Assembly (NCBI RefSeq): GCF_020509005.1
Contig: NC_063015.1
Coordinates: forward strand, 1,240,001 to 1,304,000
Reading direction: 5' to 3'
Length of the DNA: 64,000 nt
Source: Fulvia fulva
Lineage: Eukaryota; Ascomycota; Dothideomycetes; Mycosphaerellales; Mycosphaerellaceae
Positions 1 to 10,617 of this stretch are shown here, piece after piece (within the stretch, counting starts at the first letter, position 1; every line of letters starts with the position of its first letter). The notes under the pieces were generated by a model. It made no database searches. It saw only the letters and a program-made list of their open reading frames with translations, and was not told the DNA's origin. The position numbers and the translations under genes are program-made.

Positions 1-154
1 GGAGGAGGGATGGTACACCTTCTGGTATGACGTTGCGATAGGGCATGCCCCAGATGCGCCCCAAGTACTTTGCTTCGTCTTCTCCCTTGTCCATCGCAAG
101 CTCGTAGATGTCGAGGCGAAGCTCGGCCGGGAGTGAGAAGAAGGTCGTTGGCAT
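1..154 (-). CDS. F-box/2EXR-like protein, N-terminus only (cut by window edge)
   Basis: The reverse strand opens with ATG at 154-152 in a good context (GCCATCATG) and stays open for 51 codons to the window edge. The N-terminus reads FFSLPAELRLDIYELAM, the motif that begins many fungal F-box-like and 2EXR proteins (LPxELRxxIYE). Such proteins are thought to act as substrate adaptors for ubiquitin ligases or remain uncharacterised. The rest of the gene lies outside the window, so length and further domains cannot be judged. Family assignment rests on this short motif only. Confidence 0.6.
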   Translation of the reverse strand, partial: MPTTFFSLPAELRLDIYELAMDKGEDEAKYLGRIWGMPYRNVIPEGVPSLL

Positions 155-486
155 GATGGCGGAGATATTCTCTGTATATGGTTAATAAGAAGTTCTGGTC
201 ATTGGTATCGTATTAGAAGTAACTCTTACTCTGTCAACGTCGTCTCTGTACAGATTCAATCTGAGCTTAAAGTTCAGGTTCGATGTAGTCTCGAGAAGGT
301 GATGCTTTGACGGCAAAGTAGATTTGAAAAGCTTGTTCGTGGGCCTAAGACGCCACAGCTGTGCTGCAAACAACGACAATCCCTGCACGCCTGTTCAGCA
401 CACAGACAAAAACGACCAACCAAATCTTTTCAAATATTAAGACGAGCCTCTGCTGCGCCATTCACATGACCTGGATCTTATGCCCT
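155..486. other. Intergenic, 332 bp
   Basis: Upstream region of the F-box-like gene and 3' flank of the epoxide hydrolase gene. I see no RNA gene, repeat or conserved coding frame. Confidence 0.5.
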
Positions 487-1495
487 CTAAATCCTCTCGA
501 ACCATCTCACCAAATTCTCCACGAACTCCCCAGGCTTCTCCTCCGCGATCCAGTGCCCACAACCCTCGATCTGCTCAAATTGAACATCCTCATAGAACTG
601 CCCACTCATTTCCTTCGCCGCCTCTTCGTCCGCGAAACTGCTATCGCCCCAAAGACTCAGACACCGCACCTTGCTCTTCCCACTGCTCTGTACCCTCGCC
701 ACATTGTCCTCGCCATCCTGCTCAAACGCGCGGTAGACGTTCAACCCCGCTCGCAATGCTCCTGGAGCAGCGAACGCGTTGCCGTACACATCGAGATCGT
801 GAGCCGATATTGCGTCAGGGTTTTGAGCTTGACGATCGTAGAAGTGCTTGAGGTAGAGTTTCTCGCGGCCAGCGATGAGGGTTTCGGGGAGGTCTGGGAC
901 TCTGTGGAAGGTGAAGTGCCAGAGCAGGAGGGAATTCTTCATGGTGTGGTAGAAGGGAGTTCCTGGCAGAGGGCATTCGCCCCAGCAGAGGCTGGCGACG
1001 GAGCAGGGGAATTGTTGGGTGTAGGAGTGAGCGATCATGCCGCCTGGGATGTTGTCAGACAGTTCGTTCTAGCAATGTACGATACTGCAACGTACCAATA
1101 TCATGTCCTACGAGATGTATCTTCTCTTTGACGCCAATCTTGTGCACCAGTGTGTGTAGATCCTGTGCCATGACCTCTTTCGTATAGCCATTCCAAGGCT
1201 TACTGCTTGCTCCTGCTCCTCTGTAGTCTGGGGCAATGACTGTATGGCCAGCATTCGCGATTGGTGTGATGACTCGTCGAAACTGGTAGCTGGTCTGCGG
1301 AAAGCCATGGACCAGGAGCACGGTGCCTTTCGATGTTGTGCCTTTAGGCGGTGGGCAGGATGTGTAGTGGATAACGACACCACCTTCGTGCGATGGAGAG
1401 TCTCGTGGAAGGTCTGCGACCTTCACTCTGCCATGCTCCCATCTTGAGTCGTCGATCTTGTTCCAGTTCGCAAGGCCGGCTCCGAGGGTAGGCAT
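487..1495 (-). CDS. Epoxide hydrolase-like alpha/beta hydrolase
   Basis: Two exons (1096-1495 and 487-1043) are joined across a 52-bp intron (GTACGT...CCCAG), giving 318 residues. The oxyanion motif HGFPQT (about residue 64) and the nucleophile elbow GHDIGG, completed exactly at the splice junction, place an Asp where serine hydrolases have Ser. This is characteristic of soluble epoxide hydrolases and haloalkane dehalogenases. The catalytic His lies in GCGHWIAEEKP near the C-terminus. The expected role is hydrolysis of epoxides to diols, probably for detoxification or secondary metabolism; the substrate is not readable from sequence. No signal peptide is seen, so it is probably cytosolic. Coding-strand codons change from C-ending to G-ending towards the 3' end. 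Confidence 0.85.
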
Positions 1496-2464
1496 TGTTG
1501 CTGTGAGATGATGCTCTATCTGAAGCTACAAGAGCAAGGCTTTGCAATCAGCTGGTCTTATACTCACCGTCTTACCTTCGACATCCCCGCCTATGAGCTC
1601 AACATGAGCTATGCTGGGATGTGTTCGGACAAACTCCGAGTTGGAGGCTTGGTAATCGACAGCGACATAACAGCGTCACGTTCAGCGTCACTGGGTAGTA
1701 TTGTTCGCTACCGACGGATCAGTCGGTGTAGAAGGGTGTGACATCCCTCATCTGTACGGCAGTGCTGCAGTGCAGAAAACTGACGATTGTTGTGTCGATG
1801 AAGAAGGAGGAACCTGAGTCCGGGCGTGAAAGTGCTCGCCCTTTCGAATGACATTGCTTAGCGTCGCAGTGTTGACAACGAATTAAACTGCTGGATCGCT
1901 TTCACACTGTCGCGTACCTGCCTTAGCGTCTGTGATCATCTGTCCAATGATCGAGGCCTGGATTGGAACATAAATCGCCTTGACATCTCGCGACCTTCTT
2001 GACAATGCACAACAATTGTCGGAACTACGGCAACACTGCGCGCGATGCCATACTCCCGTGGCATATCTCGCATCGAAAATGCCATTGTCAAATGTCGGAT
2101 GCAAGCATGACAAGGAAGTGTCGATCTACATGTATGTGCATAGCACTGGATGACTAAGGACTCTTCAGCTGCTTCCTTCCTCGCTCGTCGCACCGACACC
2201 TTCCTCCAACATGATGATCACCATTGCTGCCCTAAAAGGATCATTGATCTGGCTTCGAATCGGTACGCCGTCTTGTTGGAAGCAGTCCGACATGCCACAA
2301 CAGGTCGGTACAGAGGAGAAATCCCCTCCAATGCCACCTGCCTGATCAAGGTAGGAGTGCAGATGGCTGCATTGAGAAGCAGCACATGAGCACGGCATTC
2401 GCCAACTTCGCGTTCGTTCTCTTTACGGCAGACTGGCCTTAGGATCCGCGTTGAACACACTACG
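1496..2464. other. Intergenic, 969 bp, between divergent genes
   Basis: Lies between the start of the epoxide hydrolase gene (minus strand) and the broken proline iminopeptidase (plus strand). Short open frames here show no recognisable protein. No RNA gene or repeat was found. Confidence 0.4.
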
Positions 2465-3484
2465 TTGCACGCAACCTACCAGAAGCCACGGAGCATCGAT
2501 CACAACAGGGCGAAGAAGATCCAACCTCCCGGTCAGGAACGCAAGATACGTAAGCACGACAAGACCGGTAAGATCCCATTCGAATATGCTGCAAATGGCA
2601 TGAAAGGCAAGACATGCTACTGGACTGGGGCGACTTCCCCTTCAACAAAACTCCCCTCATCTGCCTGCACGGCGGCCCTGGCGTGCCTCACAACTACCTA
2701 CTCCCGATCGCCCACATGTATGCAGACTACGGCATTCCAGCCGTCATGTACGACCAGATCGGTTGTGCCGAGTCTACTCATTTCCGCGACAAGAAGGGCG
2801 ACCACGAGTTCTGGACTCCTCAGCTGTTCATGGCCGAGCTCGATGACCTCAAGACGCATGTCGGCATTGGGGCCTTCGACCTCTTGGGTCAAAGCTGGGG
2901 CGGTATGCTTGCAGGCCAATACGCCATTGAGAAACAGCCAAAGGGTCTGCGAGAGCTGATTATCGCGGACTCGCCCGAGCGATATGAAGACTTGGGTTGC
3001 AGTGTCCCATCGTCTAAGGAATGAGCTGCCGAAGGAACTCCGTGAAACACTAGAACGGTGTGAAAGAGATGACAAGACGGATACACCAGAGTATGAGGAA
3101 GCCGTCATGTACTTCTACAGGCTACACATCTGCCGTCTTGAGCCATGGCTAAAGGAGCTGGAAGACTCATTCGCTGAGCTCGAAGAGGACAACACTGTGT
3201 ACTACACCATGAACGGCCCAAGCGAGTTCTACGTCATCGGTAATCTGAAGGACTGGAACATCGCAGAAGGCTTGAAGAAGATAACAGAGAAGACGGCGCC
3301 AGGCGGTGTACTGGTTGTGAATGGATATTATGATGAGGCACAGGATGAGACCACAGAAACATACTGGAAGCACCCTAGTGCCAGAACGAAGTGGATTCGA
3401 TATCCGCTGAGTTCGCATATGCCGATGCTTGAAGAGACGGAAAGGTTCCTGGCGGATCTGGGGAGGTTTCTGAAGAGCGAGTAG
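2465..3484 (+). pseudogene. Proline iminopeptidase-like alpha/beta hydrolase, two frameshifts
   Basis: The sequence encodes the whole fold of a fungal proline iminopeptidase (cleaves N-terminal proline), but in three pieces. GKIPFEY near 2566 is in one frame. LHGGPGVPHNY and the Ser nucleophile GQSWGG follow in a second. From about 2990 the frame returns to the first with WVAVSHRL, the Asp segment YYDEAQD and the His segment SSHMPMLEE. The first break is near 2625-2640. The second is an extra T at about 2990 (GACTTGG where GACTGG would keep the frame). No ATG lies in frame before GKIPFEY. No intron of workable size fits either break. All catalytic residues are still present, so the decay is probably recent. 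Sequencing error is possible but two breaks make it less likely. Confidence 0.75.
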
Positions 3485-5068
3485 CTCATGAGCGTGGAAT
3501 ATGCGAGGCTCGGCGAAGGCCACAACTCTAGATGATCTGCAGCTCGGCGTCCTTTGCGGAAACTTGGAGGGCCTTGCAGGTGATGCTTATTCGCGAAATG
3601 TGTCTCCTTAGACACCACCGCAACATTCACGACTGCAAAAATATCGATGACATGGCATGCTTTCTGCGCAGGGCGTACCGCTCACCGCATGTGCGCCATG
3701 TGGTTTCGGGGTCGATGGCTTGAGAAAGCCCAGCGGCTAAGTCTGTATTCACCATCCTGAATCTTCTGCGTTTATGCTGTGCCGCGGTGGCGTTTCGCCA
3801 GCAGGACCAGCGCCAGCACTTGTCGATTGATGGGCTCCTCAAGCAGTCTGTCGAGCGTATGGAGGTCTCTCAGTCAGTGTCAGCATTCGCGATTGGGCCT
3901 AGCAATACCTTGACCCGTTTGCAAGCCTGGAGGTGCGATTATAGTGCCTCCCTTCGAAGATTCTTTGCCGCAGCGTTTCGTCCTACCAAGAGTAATGAAG
4001 AGATTCAGCCATGCCTCGACATGAAGCACTGTAGCAACGGGCAGGAGTAAGAGACAGTCGAGGTAACGTTTGGACTGGTCTCAGGTCGGCAGTCCAGCAC
4101 ATCGCTGGAAAAGTCGGCGGGCCACAGCAAGTGCTGCACCTACCTCTTATGCTACCATGACCACTCTGACAACCACGTTTCCCCTACCGACAGCCACAAA
4201 ATGGTTGGAGTGGTCCAGCCATTGGACTACTAGCAGCCACAACGACCGGCTCTCCACAAAGTCCCAGCACACCAGCTTTATCTGAGCAGGCATCATCATG
4301 ACAATGTGCATCCGGAGGCAATGCTACCGCCTGGCCAACCGCCACGAGTCGTGTTCTGCACACGCCAGGACGTCACGCCGCCAGCAATACCACTGCGACC
4401 CGTGTTGGGAAGCAGGATTTTGTTGCTCAATTCTGGTTCAATCCCCACATTTGGAGCATCACGCCAACGCTTACCCGCGCCGGATGCTGAAACTAAGCCG
4501 CAAACCTTCAGTCAGCATGCTGACTTCTGAGGCGAGTTGCAGACCGAGGCTGGCTGGTGGTTGAACATTGTCAACATAACGAAACTACGACGACTACACA
4601 GGGCAATGGCTTTGCAACGAATATCACAGCCATTGGGCAAGAGTTGCATCACGACTACGTTGTTCTCCTGACTTATATGGGTCGTACGGACAAGCCTCCA
4701 ACGTTAAAGCTTAGCTAAGCTTGACCCAGAGCGAGGCTCTGTCCCGGCCATGCTTATTGGCCACTCCACGAGCTGATTGCCTTATACGTAAGGTGGCTCG
4801 AGTTAATACGATGGCGCTACGACAGAGCGGGTATCCAGCGGCAGTCAATGCCAGGTTTCAGACCTGCTCGAACAACAAACGGACCTCTCGAGAGGCTGTG
4901 GCTGAGCGTGGCAAGCTTGATCGTGCAGCAATAAAACCCGGTTCCTGGCATCTTGTTCTCCTCCTCACCTTTCCACACTTCAACCGCAACATCAAGCACG
5001 AGACACAAGACACAAGACACTCTTTACCAACAACCAGGTCTCTTTCCAAACAACCACAACCCATCAAC
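3485..5068. other. Intergenic, 1.58 kb
   Basis: No convincing gene. The last 100 bp before 5069 are CT- and CAA-rich with a short direct repeat of ACACAAG near 5003-5020. This looks like the promoter and 5' leader of the downstream GPI-protein gene. Confidence 0.4.
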
Positions 5069-5581
5069 ATGAAGTGCTCAATCATCGCCATCCTCGGCAT
5101 CAGCGCCTACGCCGCTGCCCAAGACACTTCAGCAATGAGCTCAGCCGCCAGTTCCGCAAGCCGCGCCATGTCCTCTGAGGTCGCCAGCCGTGCCTCCTCC
5201 ATCATCTCCTCTGGCTCCGCCGAGGCATCATCCGCATCCCGCGACATCTCCTCGCTGTCCAAGGCTCTCAGCTCCGCCACCCACACCTCCGATATTTCTG
5301 CCGCGTCCTCCATCTCATCCGCTCTCGGCAGCGCTGCGTCTATCTTGGCTGCGTCGCGATCCATGGAGGCTGCTTCGATCTCCAGCGAGGCTGCTACCGC
5401 TACTGGTGCTGCTCAGTCGAGCTTGAGGGCTGCTGCTTCTTCTCTTAACGCCCAGGCTACTTCGGCTCAGAAGCCTGCTGGAGGTGCGGCTGCTACTGGA
5501 TCTTCTTCCGCTGGTGTTGCTGCTACTGGTGTGCCGATGATTCTCGCTGCTGGTGCTGGTATTGCTGCTTTCGTTTTGTGA
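5069..5581 (+). CDS. Ser/Ala-rich GPI-anchored cell wall protein
   Basis: Single exon, 170 residues. It begins with a signal peptide (MKCSIIAILGISAYAAAQ), followed by a body made almost entirely of Ser and Ala with repeated ASS/SSA clusters. It ends in a small-residue site and a hydrophobic tail (VPMILAAGAGIAAFVL), the layout of a GPI-attachment signal. The reading frame stays open upstream to 4721, but the ATG at 5069 follows a CAACC-type leader and starts the signal peptide exactly, so it is preferred. Likely an O-glycosylated, surface-anchored wall protein. No enzyme domain is visible. Codon endings shift from C early to T late. Confidence 0.8.
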   Translation: MKCSIIAILGISAYAAAQDTSAMSSAASSASRAMSSEVASRASSIISSGSAEASSASRDISSLSKALSSATHTSDISAASSISSALGSAASILAASRSMEAASISSEAATATGAAQSSLRAAASSLNAQATSAQKPAGGAAATGSSSAGVAATGVPMILAAGAGIAAFVL

Positions 5582-6173
5582 GCGAAGCAATCGTGGCTTA
5601 GCTAAGAAGACGTTTTGACAACAGTATGAGTGTATGAAAAGATTCGTGGACGACAGTATAGGAATCAGGAGCAAAAGTCTTATGGAGACAATCTAATGTA
5701 TCTAGCATTTCGAATCAGACCCTTCCTCAGAGGTTTCGTTCCCTCTCTTGCTTCGAAGTGCGATAGTGATGAGAGCGTCTACAAAACGCTCCCAGCACCG
5801 CCGGCCTAAGGAATGCTGTAGAGAAATACGTATCGTGCATCGCTTCGATGCCTATAGCAGTCGCTACGCCGCGGTCGATGAAAGATACATCTACAATCGT
5901 GCATGCGGCCACGTCTTTTGTCGAAGGCTCTTGCACCTATTCGGTGTGCGTTTCCTCATTCACAATATTTGTGCTTTCGTATTCGTTGTTCGATTGCATT
6001 GGCATGCAGGATTTAATGCTTGCTGATCCTCCAGCTGAACGGCTCAAATCCTCAGCCGATCAGCCCTTGGCGACTGTACTTTATAAACGATCGCTTACCA
6101 CTGTCGTCAGCATGGCCCCGAACAAACAATCGCTTCTTGCCTACATACGTAACAAACGATCTAACATCGTATC
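5582..6173. other. Intergenic, 592 bp, holding one copy of a 97-bp repeat
   Basis: Between the GPI-protein gene and the sulfotransferase pseudogene. Apart from the left copy of the direct repeat (5750-5846), nothing recognisable is present. Confidence 0.4.
5750..5846 (+). repeat. 97-bp direct repeat, left copy
   Basis: Begins GCTTCGAA and ends GTGCATCGCTTC. It matches 7103-7199 over the same 97-bp length without gaps, at about 81% identity by eye (18 or so mismatches). The cores TCTACAAAACGCTC and AGCACCGCCGGCCTAAG are identical. The two copies flank the sulfotransferase pseudogene in the same orientation. Confidence 0.85.
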
Positions 6174-7122
6174 ATGGGTATAGAAGCATCAAAACCGAAA
6201 CCAGGCGCCAAATTCCAAGTCATCGGTGCAGGTACGCTTCGTTTCCATCACACAGCCCTCTTACTTCCCAGCTAACATATCTCAGGTCTCCCACGAACCG
6301 GCACGGCATCTCTCGCAGCCGCATTGTCCATCCTCTTCGACGGCCCTATCTATCATGGCGGCACACAAGTTTGCAAGTCAGGAAATACGTTCCACATGCG
6401 AGCCTGGACCGATATCCTGTCTCATACTCCCTTCAAGACCTCAAAGGACGAAGACTACGTCAAGACCAAGATGAAGACTGTTCTAGACGGAGACGTCGGC
6501 TGCGCAGACACGCCGATGGCACAGTTCGTGCCGGAATTGATGGAGTTGTATCCTGGTGCGAAGGTGATTTGTACGGTGAGGGATGCGGATGCGTAAGTCA
6601 AGTAGTGGTACGGGACGGGTCGTTGTGGTTACTGATACGGTGTAGATGGGCGAAGAGTATGGATCAAACAGCACAAGCTTCATTGTAGGGCATGATCGAG
6701 GTGATTCTATATTGGGTGCCGGTCATCTGGCTGTTTCCGACGTATTACTAGCACTTGCAGGCGGGGAGATGGGGAGAGCTTTACGCGAAGCCCGGGGAGA
6801 AGTGGACGTTCGGGAGAGGTATGTCTGCGTTACTGTTGCTGTTTCGCGAAGAAGTGCAGGATATCGCTAACGGGGCGAAGACGTGTGGAATCGGCATATG
6901 GAGTATCTCGAGAGCAGTATGCCCAAGGAGAAACTGCTATATTTCGATGTTCGTGATGGATGGGAGCCGCTTTGCAAGGCACTGGATATTTCTGTCCCGG
7001 ATGAGCCGTTTCCGAACGTGAACGATGGTAAGGCGTTGCATGAGTTTGCGAAGCAATGCGTAAGGCAAGGTCTGGTGAGGTGGACTTTTTTCCATTCTAG
7101 CCGCTTCGAACTGCGACACTGA
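6174..7122 (+). pseudogene. Sulfotransferase-family P-loop protein with two in-frame TAG stops
   Basis: Four exons can be traced: 6174-6231, 6286-6592, 6646-6818 and 6881-7122, with introns of 54, 53 and 62 bp and intact splice sites. Together they make 260 codons in one frame. The 5'-PSB (PAPS-binding) P-loop GLPRTGTASL is split by intron 1, as is common in this fungal family. Later family segments are VICTVRDADAW, RWGELYAKPGE and FFDVRDGWEPLCKAL-like sequence. Two TAG codons interrupt exon 3, at 6686-6688 and 6749-6751, while the frame and all splice sites remain open. Unless read through, the product stops before the C-terminal half. The last codons and the stop lie inside the right copy of the flanking repeat. 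Enzyme function is therefore probably lost. Confidence 0.8.
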
Positions 7123-7199
7123 TTTGAACCTCTACAAAACGCTCTGAGCACCGCCGGCCTAAGCAAATTCGTAGAGAGACACGCGTCGTGCATCGCTTC
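7103..7199 (+). repeat. 97-bp direct repeat, right copy
   Basis: Gap-free counterpart of 5750-5846. It carries the final codons and stop of the sulfotransferase frame (plus strand) and ends on the first base of the nicotinamidase stop codon complement (7199-7201). On the minus strand both copies can be read as a similar short peptide (MHD...LRPAVL.AFCR), but nothing shows that it is expressed. Confidence 0.85.
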
Positions 7200-8035
7200 T
7201 ACTTCAGCGCTTCCAGCAGAGGATCATCCAGCGAGATCACACTCACACCAGCCTCCTCGAGCTTCTTCTTAGTCGCCGCAAGAGTCGCTGGGGCCTGGAA
7301 AACTGCCTTTGTGCCCTCCTGAACAACGTATGTCTTGTACCCGAGCTCTACAGCGTCCAATGCCGTATCTTTCACGCAATAATCGTAGGCTAAGCCCACT
7401 ACAAACACGTCGGTGATGCGTGCCTCCTTCAACTTCTGGTCGAGATCACTCATGGAGACCATCGGGTGGCGGAAGGGAGGGCCAAACGCTGAGTACGCTT
7501 CAACTCTAGCGTCGTTGCCTGTATGATATTAGCAAACTGGCTACTACAAACGAGCCTCTACCGTTCACTTACCCTTCTCGATCAGCCTATTGATCTCTCC
7601 CCATTGCACCTCGTTGATCAGCTTAGAGCCTGGAGTTCCCGTAACGCAGTGAACGGGCCACAAGACGGTCGTCTGTGTCTCGTTTCCGTTCTCTGGGTTC
7701 TTGATGGTATATTCGGTCCTGAAGGGGATTGCACCAGGGTGAAGCGGAGCGAAACTGATGTGATTGACAGGGTGGGAGTCGACGGTAGCGATCTTGAGTA
7801 CAAAGCCAAGGTAGCCGAGGAGTTCATTGATGATCGGAGCGATCTTACGACCGTCTTTGACCGCGAGAGAGCCATTTGGGGGGCAGAAATCCTCCTGCAC
7901 GTCGATGATGAGAAGCGCGGCCTTTCTTGGTGGGGTGGTGTCTGTCGATGGGTTGGGCAAGATGCGTTGATCGTCCATGTCGTCGGGCTGGTTGAAGAAC
8001 CTGTCGAGAGCTCCGTCTGCGTCGAATGGCCTCAT
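7199..8035 (-). CDS. PNC1: Nicotinamidase (isochorismatase family)
   Basis: Two exons (7573-8035, 7199-7518) with a 54-bp intron give 260 residues. It deamidates nicotinamide to nicotinic acid in NAD+ salvage. The Asp of the triad is in LLIIDVQEDFCPPNGSL, the metal ligands in DSHPVNHISF, a conserved WPVHCVTGTPGS follows, and the Cys nucleophile is in GLAYDYCVKDTA (exon 2). The frame is open upstream to 8137, but the ATG at 8035 follows a CAAAGCAAGAAGCGCACC leader and fits the family length better. The gene converges on the sulfotransferase pseudogene with only about 76 bp between them. Length and motifs are complete, so it should be functional in the cytosol or nucleus. Confidence 0.9.
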
Positions 8036-9531
8036 GGTGCGCTTCTTGCTTTGTTGTGATGGTGTGCGATGTTGTTGTGCAGGATGAAGGTGAGAATTGG
8101 GGCGTTGTCGATTAAAGCTGGGTGAAAAGTGGGGCAAATTCGAAACGCAACGGCAGCGCTCTCACATGCTCCTTAACATTTCATGCAAACGGCGGATTTG
8201 CTGCACTCACTTGAAGGGAATCCTCACTCGAGCGCGGTGGGACCACTCGAGAAAAGAGAGAAGCGGTTCCAGTTGCCGGCCACGTCTATTGATCCCAAAC
8301 TCGTCGATGCGGTCCAGCCATCTGTCTGGAATTGCAAGAGTACCATTGATGATGGTAAACTTGGACGGACACAGTTGAGAGCAAATGGCTACTTGCATCC
8401 GCTCTTGACTTGATGTCTGCAGTGGATAGCAGAGTGATTGACCGTTGTGTTAGTAGCCGACGTTTACACTCGAGGTGGCCTTTGCACTCAAGTAACGCAC
8501 TCGAGCTGCTACATAGCTTGCTCGTCCAATGTACTCCGTCGGGACGCGACGGGTAGCAAAGAGCTGCATTCAATGAGGTAGCGACATGCGTTTTCTGCGC
8601 TTCATCGCGGGCCCTGTTGAAGGTCGCGGAAGTGGTGCCAAAAGCACGATGCCTCGTCAACAGGCTCCAGGTCTCCTGAGTATCACGGAGGACACAATGT
8701 CCTGGGAGAAACCTGCACTTCTGCGCTTCCTGCCATCGATTCCTCCGTGCTATAGTATCAGTCTCAGCATCCGTAAAGTGTGAATGTTGCAGTCCGACAA
8801 TAGCACGCGTGAGGTCATCCCGTTGCCGTTAACTGCTCGGCTTGGCGCAGCTTCTGCGGTGGCTTGTTTATACCGACCTGACTGTTTGGCGTGAGAACTT
8901 CCTTTGCTCGGCACCCAAGGCGATTTTGTAGGTAACCATACGCTACGATGCGCGCATCGAGCATTGGCTAACTTCTCTTTTGAGATTCATAGCAATCACA
9001 GCATTCGTGAGTACCCCCTTTCGCCCTTCCGCCGGTACTTCAGGAGCAGAGTCGGATTCCTTCACTTGCAGGAGATGGCGCACGCGAGGATGCAGACCTG
9101 GAGAGCATACCCGGCTGGCCATTGGGATCCGTATCGTGCTCTTGGAGAGTTGCTGGTATCATCTTGCTAACGCGTGTTTTGCAGACCAGATCATCACATC
9201 CAGTACGTCTTCACCTCATGTCGTCCAACGCCACATCCATGAATTCAGATCCTCGTCTCCTACCTGCAGTGGCACTGCCCTGCGCGGATAGGTCAATAGC
9301 TGATCGATAGTACAGTCAACACCGACAGAACCACCACAATCCCGCCGTCGTAAGTACAGCCCTGTTATCGAAAATTCGATCATGAAAAAGGAGGATACAT
9401 ACCATGCAAGGCGCCGCGTCCAGCACAATCGCTCCACAGCAACATGGCCTTCACCACGGTCCTACTTAGATCCTCCCAATGCTCCCGCTCGCACGCGTTC
9501 CTGTAGACCAGAGCTGACAGCGTCTCTACAG
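8036..9531. other. Intergenic, 1.5 kb
   Basis: Divergent region between nicotinamidase and the small Cys-containing gene. Short open frames have no recognisable content. An AG at about 9530 preceded by CTGACAG could be an acceptor for a 5' non-coding exon of the downstream gene, but this is unproven. Confidence 0.35.
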
Positions 9532-10105
9532 ATGTGCCGCGTCCTCGACATCATCTTCTGCACAGATGTGCAATGCTTCCTCGCCCGCCGTGTGTACAAT
9601 ACTACCCGTAGCATCGCCACGAGCATTGTATTAATCTCAGATTCAGGCCGCCCCAAGGTACTCAAGGAGTACTATTGCAGCAACAATGAGTCCGGCGGTA
9701 TGTCTAGCGCCAGTACTGTCATCGATATCAGGAAGCAATTGAGAGCTAACGCGAGCCGTATGAAAGACGTCCGCATCGCCAACAGGTGCCGTCGCACCTT
9801 CAGACAGCCGGCTGTAAGTCGACTGTTCTGTCGGGAGTGCTTGCGCGCTTCGAGCATAACGCATCTCTTACTGCTATGAAATGGCTGACACATTCCCTAG
9901 CTCGCCCACAACGCACGCCCGTGCCCGGATTGCCAGCGGGCACACGACGAGGCCTTCTTGGCGCTCGTGGCGCAGCGCATCCAGGACGAAGAGGACGATT
10001 TTGCCGCCTGCATGAGTAAGTTAAGGTCGCTTCAGGCTGTGGGAGAGTGATATGCTAACGATATGCATAGACGTCATCAACAGCTACTGGGCAAGCCAGC
10101 AATGA
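9532..10105 (+). CDS. Small Cys-containing protein of unknown function, four exons
   Basis: I do not recognise this family. Four exons (9532-9697, 9767-9813, 9901-10015, 10071-10105) join in frame into 120 residues. All three introns (69, 87, 55 bp) have good donors (GTATGT, GTAAGT, GTAAGT) and branch sites (GCTAAC, GGCTGAC, TGCTAAC) at the right distance from the acceptor. That makes chance unlikely. The protein has a Cys-rich N-terminal third, a C-x2-C-x3-H element (CPDCQRAH) and an acidic stretch (QDEEDDF). No signal peptide or membrane segment is evident. The start codon is the least certain part, since an upstream exon may exist. Confidence 0.6.
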
Positions 10106-10617
10106 GGTGGCACCTCTGAGAGCCAAGCGCTGTGAGTGTTGCCGGTATTGAATTGGCGTCGCTGTAATGGGTTGACTGACAGGATCATTAGTCACAACTA
10201 CCCTCACGAAGAGGAAGAGGCTGCGGCCTTGTCGTTTTTAGTCTTTTTATACGACAGAAAAGCGCTTCGTGCGCACCTTGCTCCGCTCTGGTTAATGTTC
10301 CAGGCTCCTCTCCCGTCCTTTCGACCCTTTTCACGGTATTGCGAGCTCCGTCTGGTGCTTGATGTGGCGAGAAAAGCCGCCTCGAGCACACCTTACTCCG
10401 CTCTGGTCGTTGTTCCAAGCTCTCCTCAGGCCCTTTCGACCTTGTTCACAGTATTGCGAGCTCCGTCTGGTGCTTTGTATGGCGAGCAAAGCCGCCTCGT
10501 GCACACCTTGCTCCGCTCTGGTCGATATTCCAAGCTCTCCTCAGGCTCTTTCGACCCTTATTGCGAGATCATGATCTGCTTATGGTGCTTTGCACGGCGC
10601 GCTCGGAGCCTGGAAGC
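10106..10617. other. Intergenic with 115-bp minisatellite
   Basis: 3' flank shared by the small Cys-containing gene and the convergent MFS gene. Most of it is filled by the tandem repeat at 10261-10600. Confidence 0.6.
10261..10600 (+). repeat. Tandem minisatellite, three units of about 114 bp
   Basis: Units begin at 10261, 10375 and 10490 with AGCSGCYTCGNGCRCACC, followed by CTCCGCTCTGGT, TTCCAAGCTCTCCTCAGG, CTTTCGACC and GCGAGCTCCGTCTGGTGCTT. Unit lengths are 114, 115 and about 111 bp; the third is divergent at its end. The array stops about 20 bp before the MFS stop codon. Confidence 0.85.

Noticed and set aside
4430..4450. GGTTCAATCCC, like a tRNA B box
   Set aside because: No matching A box, acceptor stem or anticodon arm could be folded around it.
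5727..5936. Short minus-strand peptide shared by both 97-bp repeats (MHD...LRPAVL)
   Set aside because: The similarity follows from the DNA repeat itself. Substitutions are not biased to third codon positions, so there is no sign of coding.
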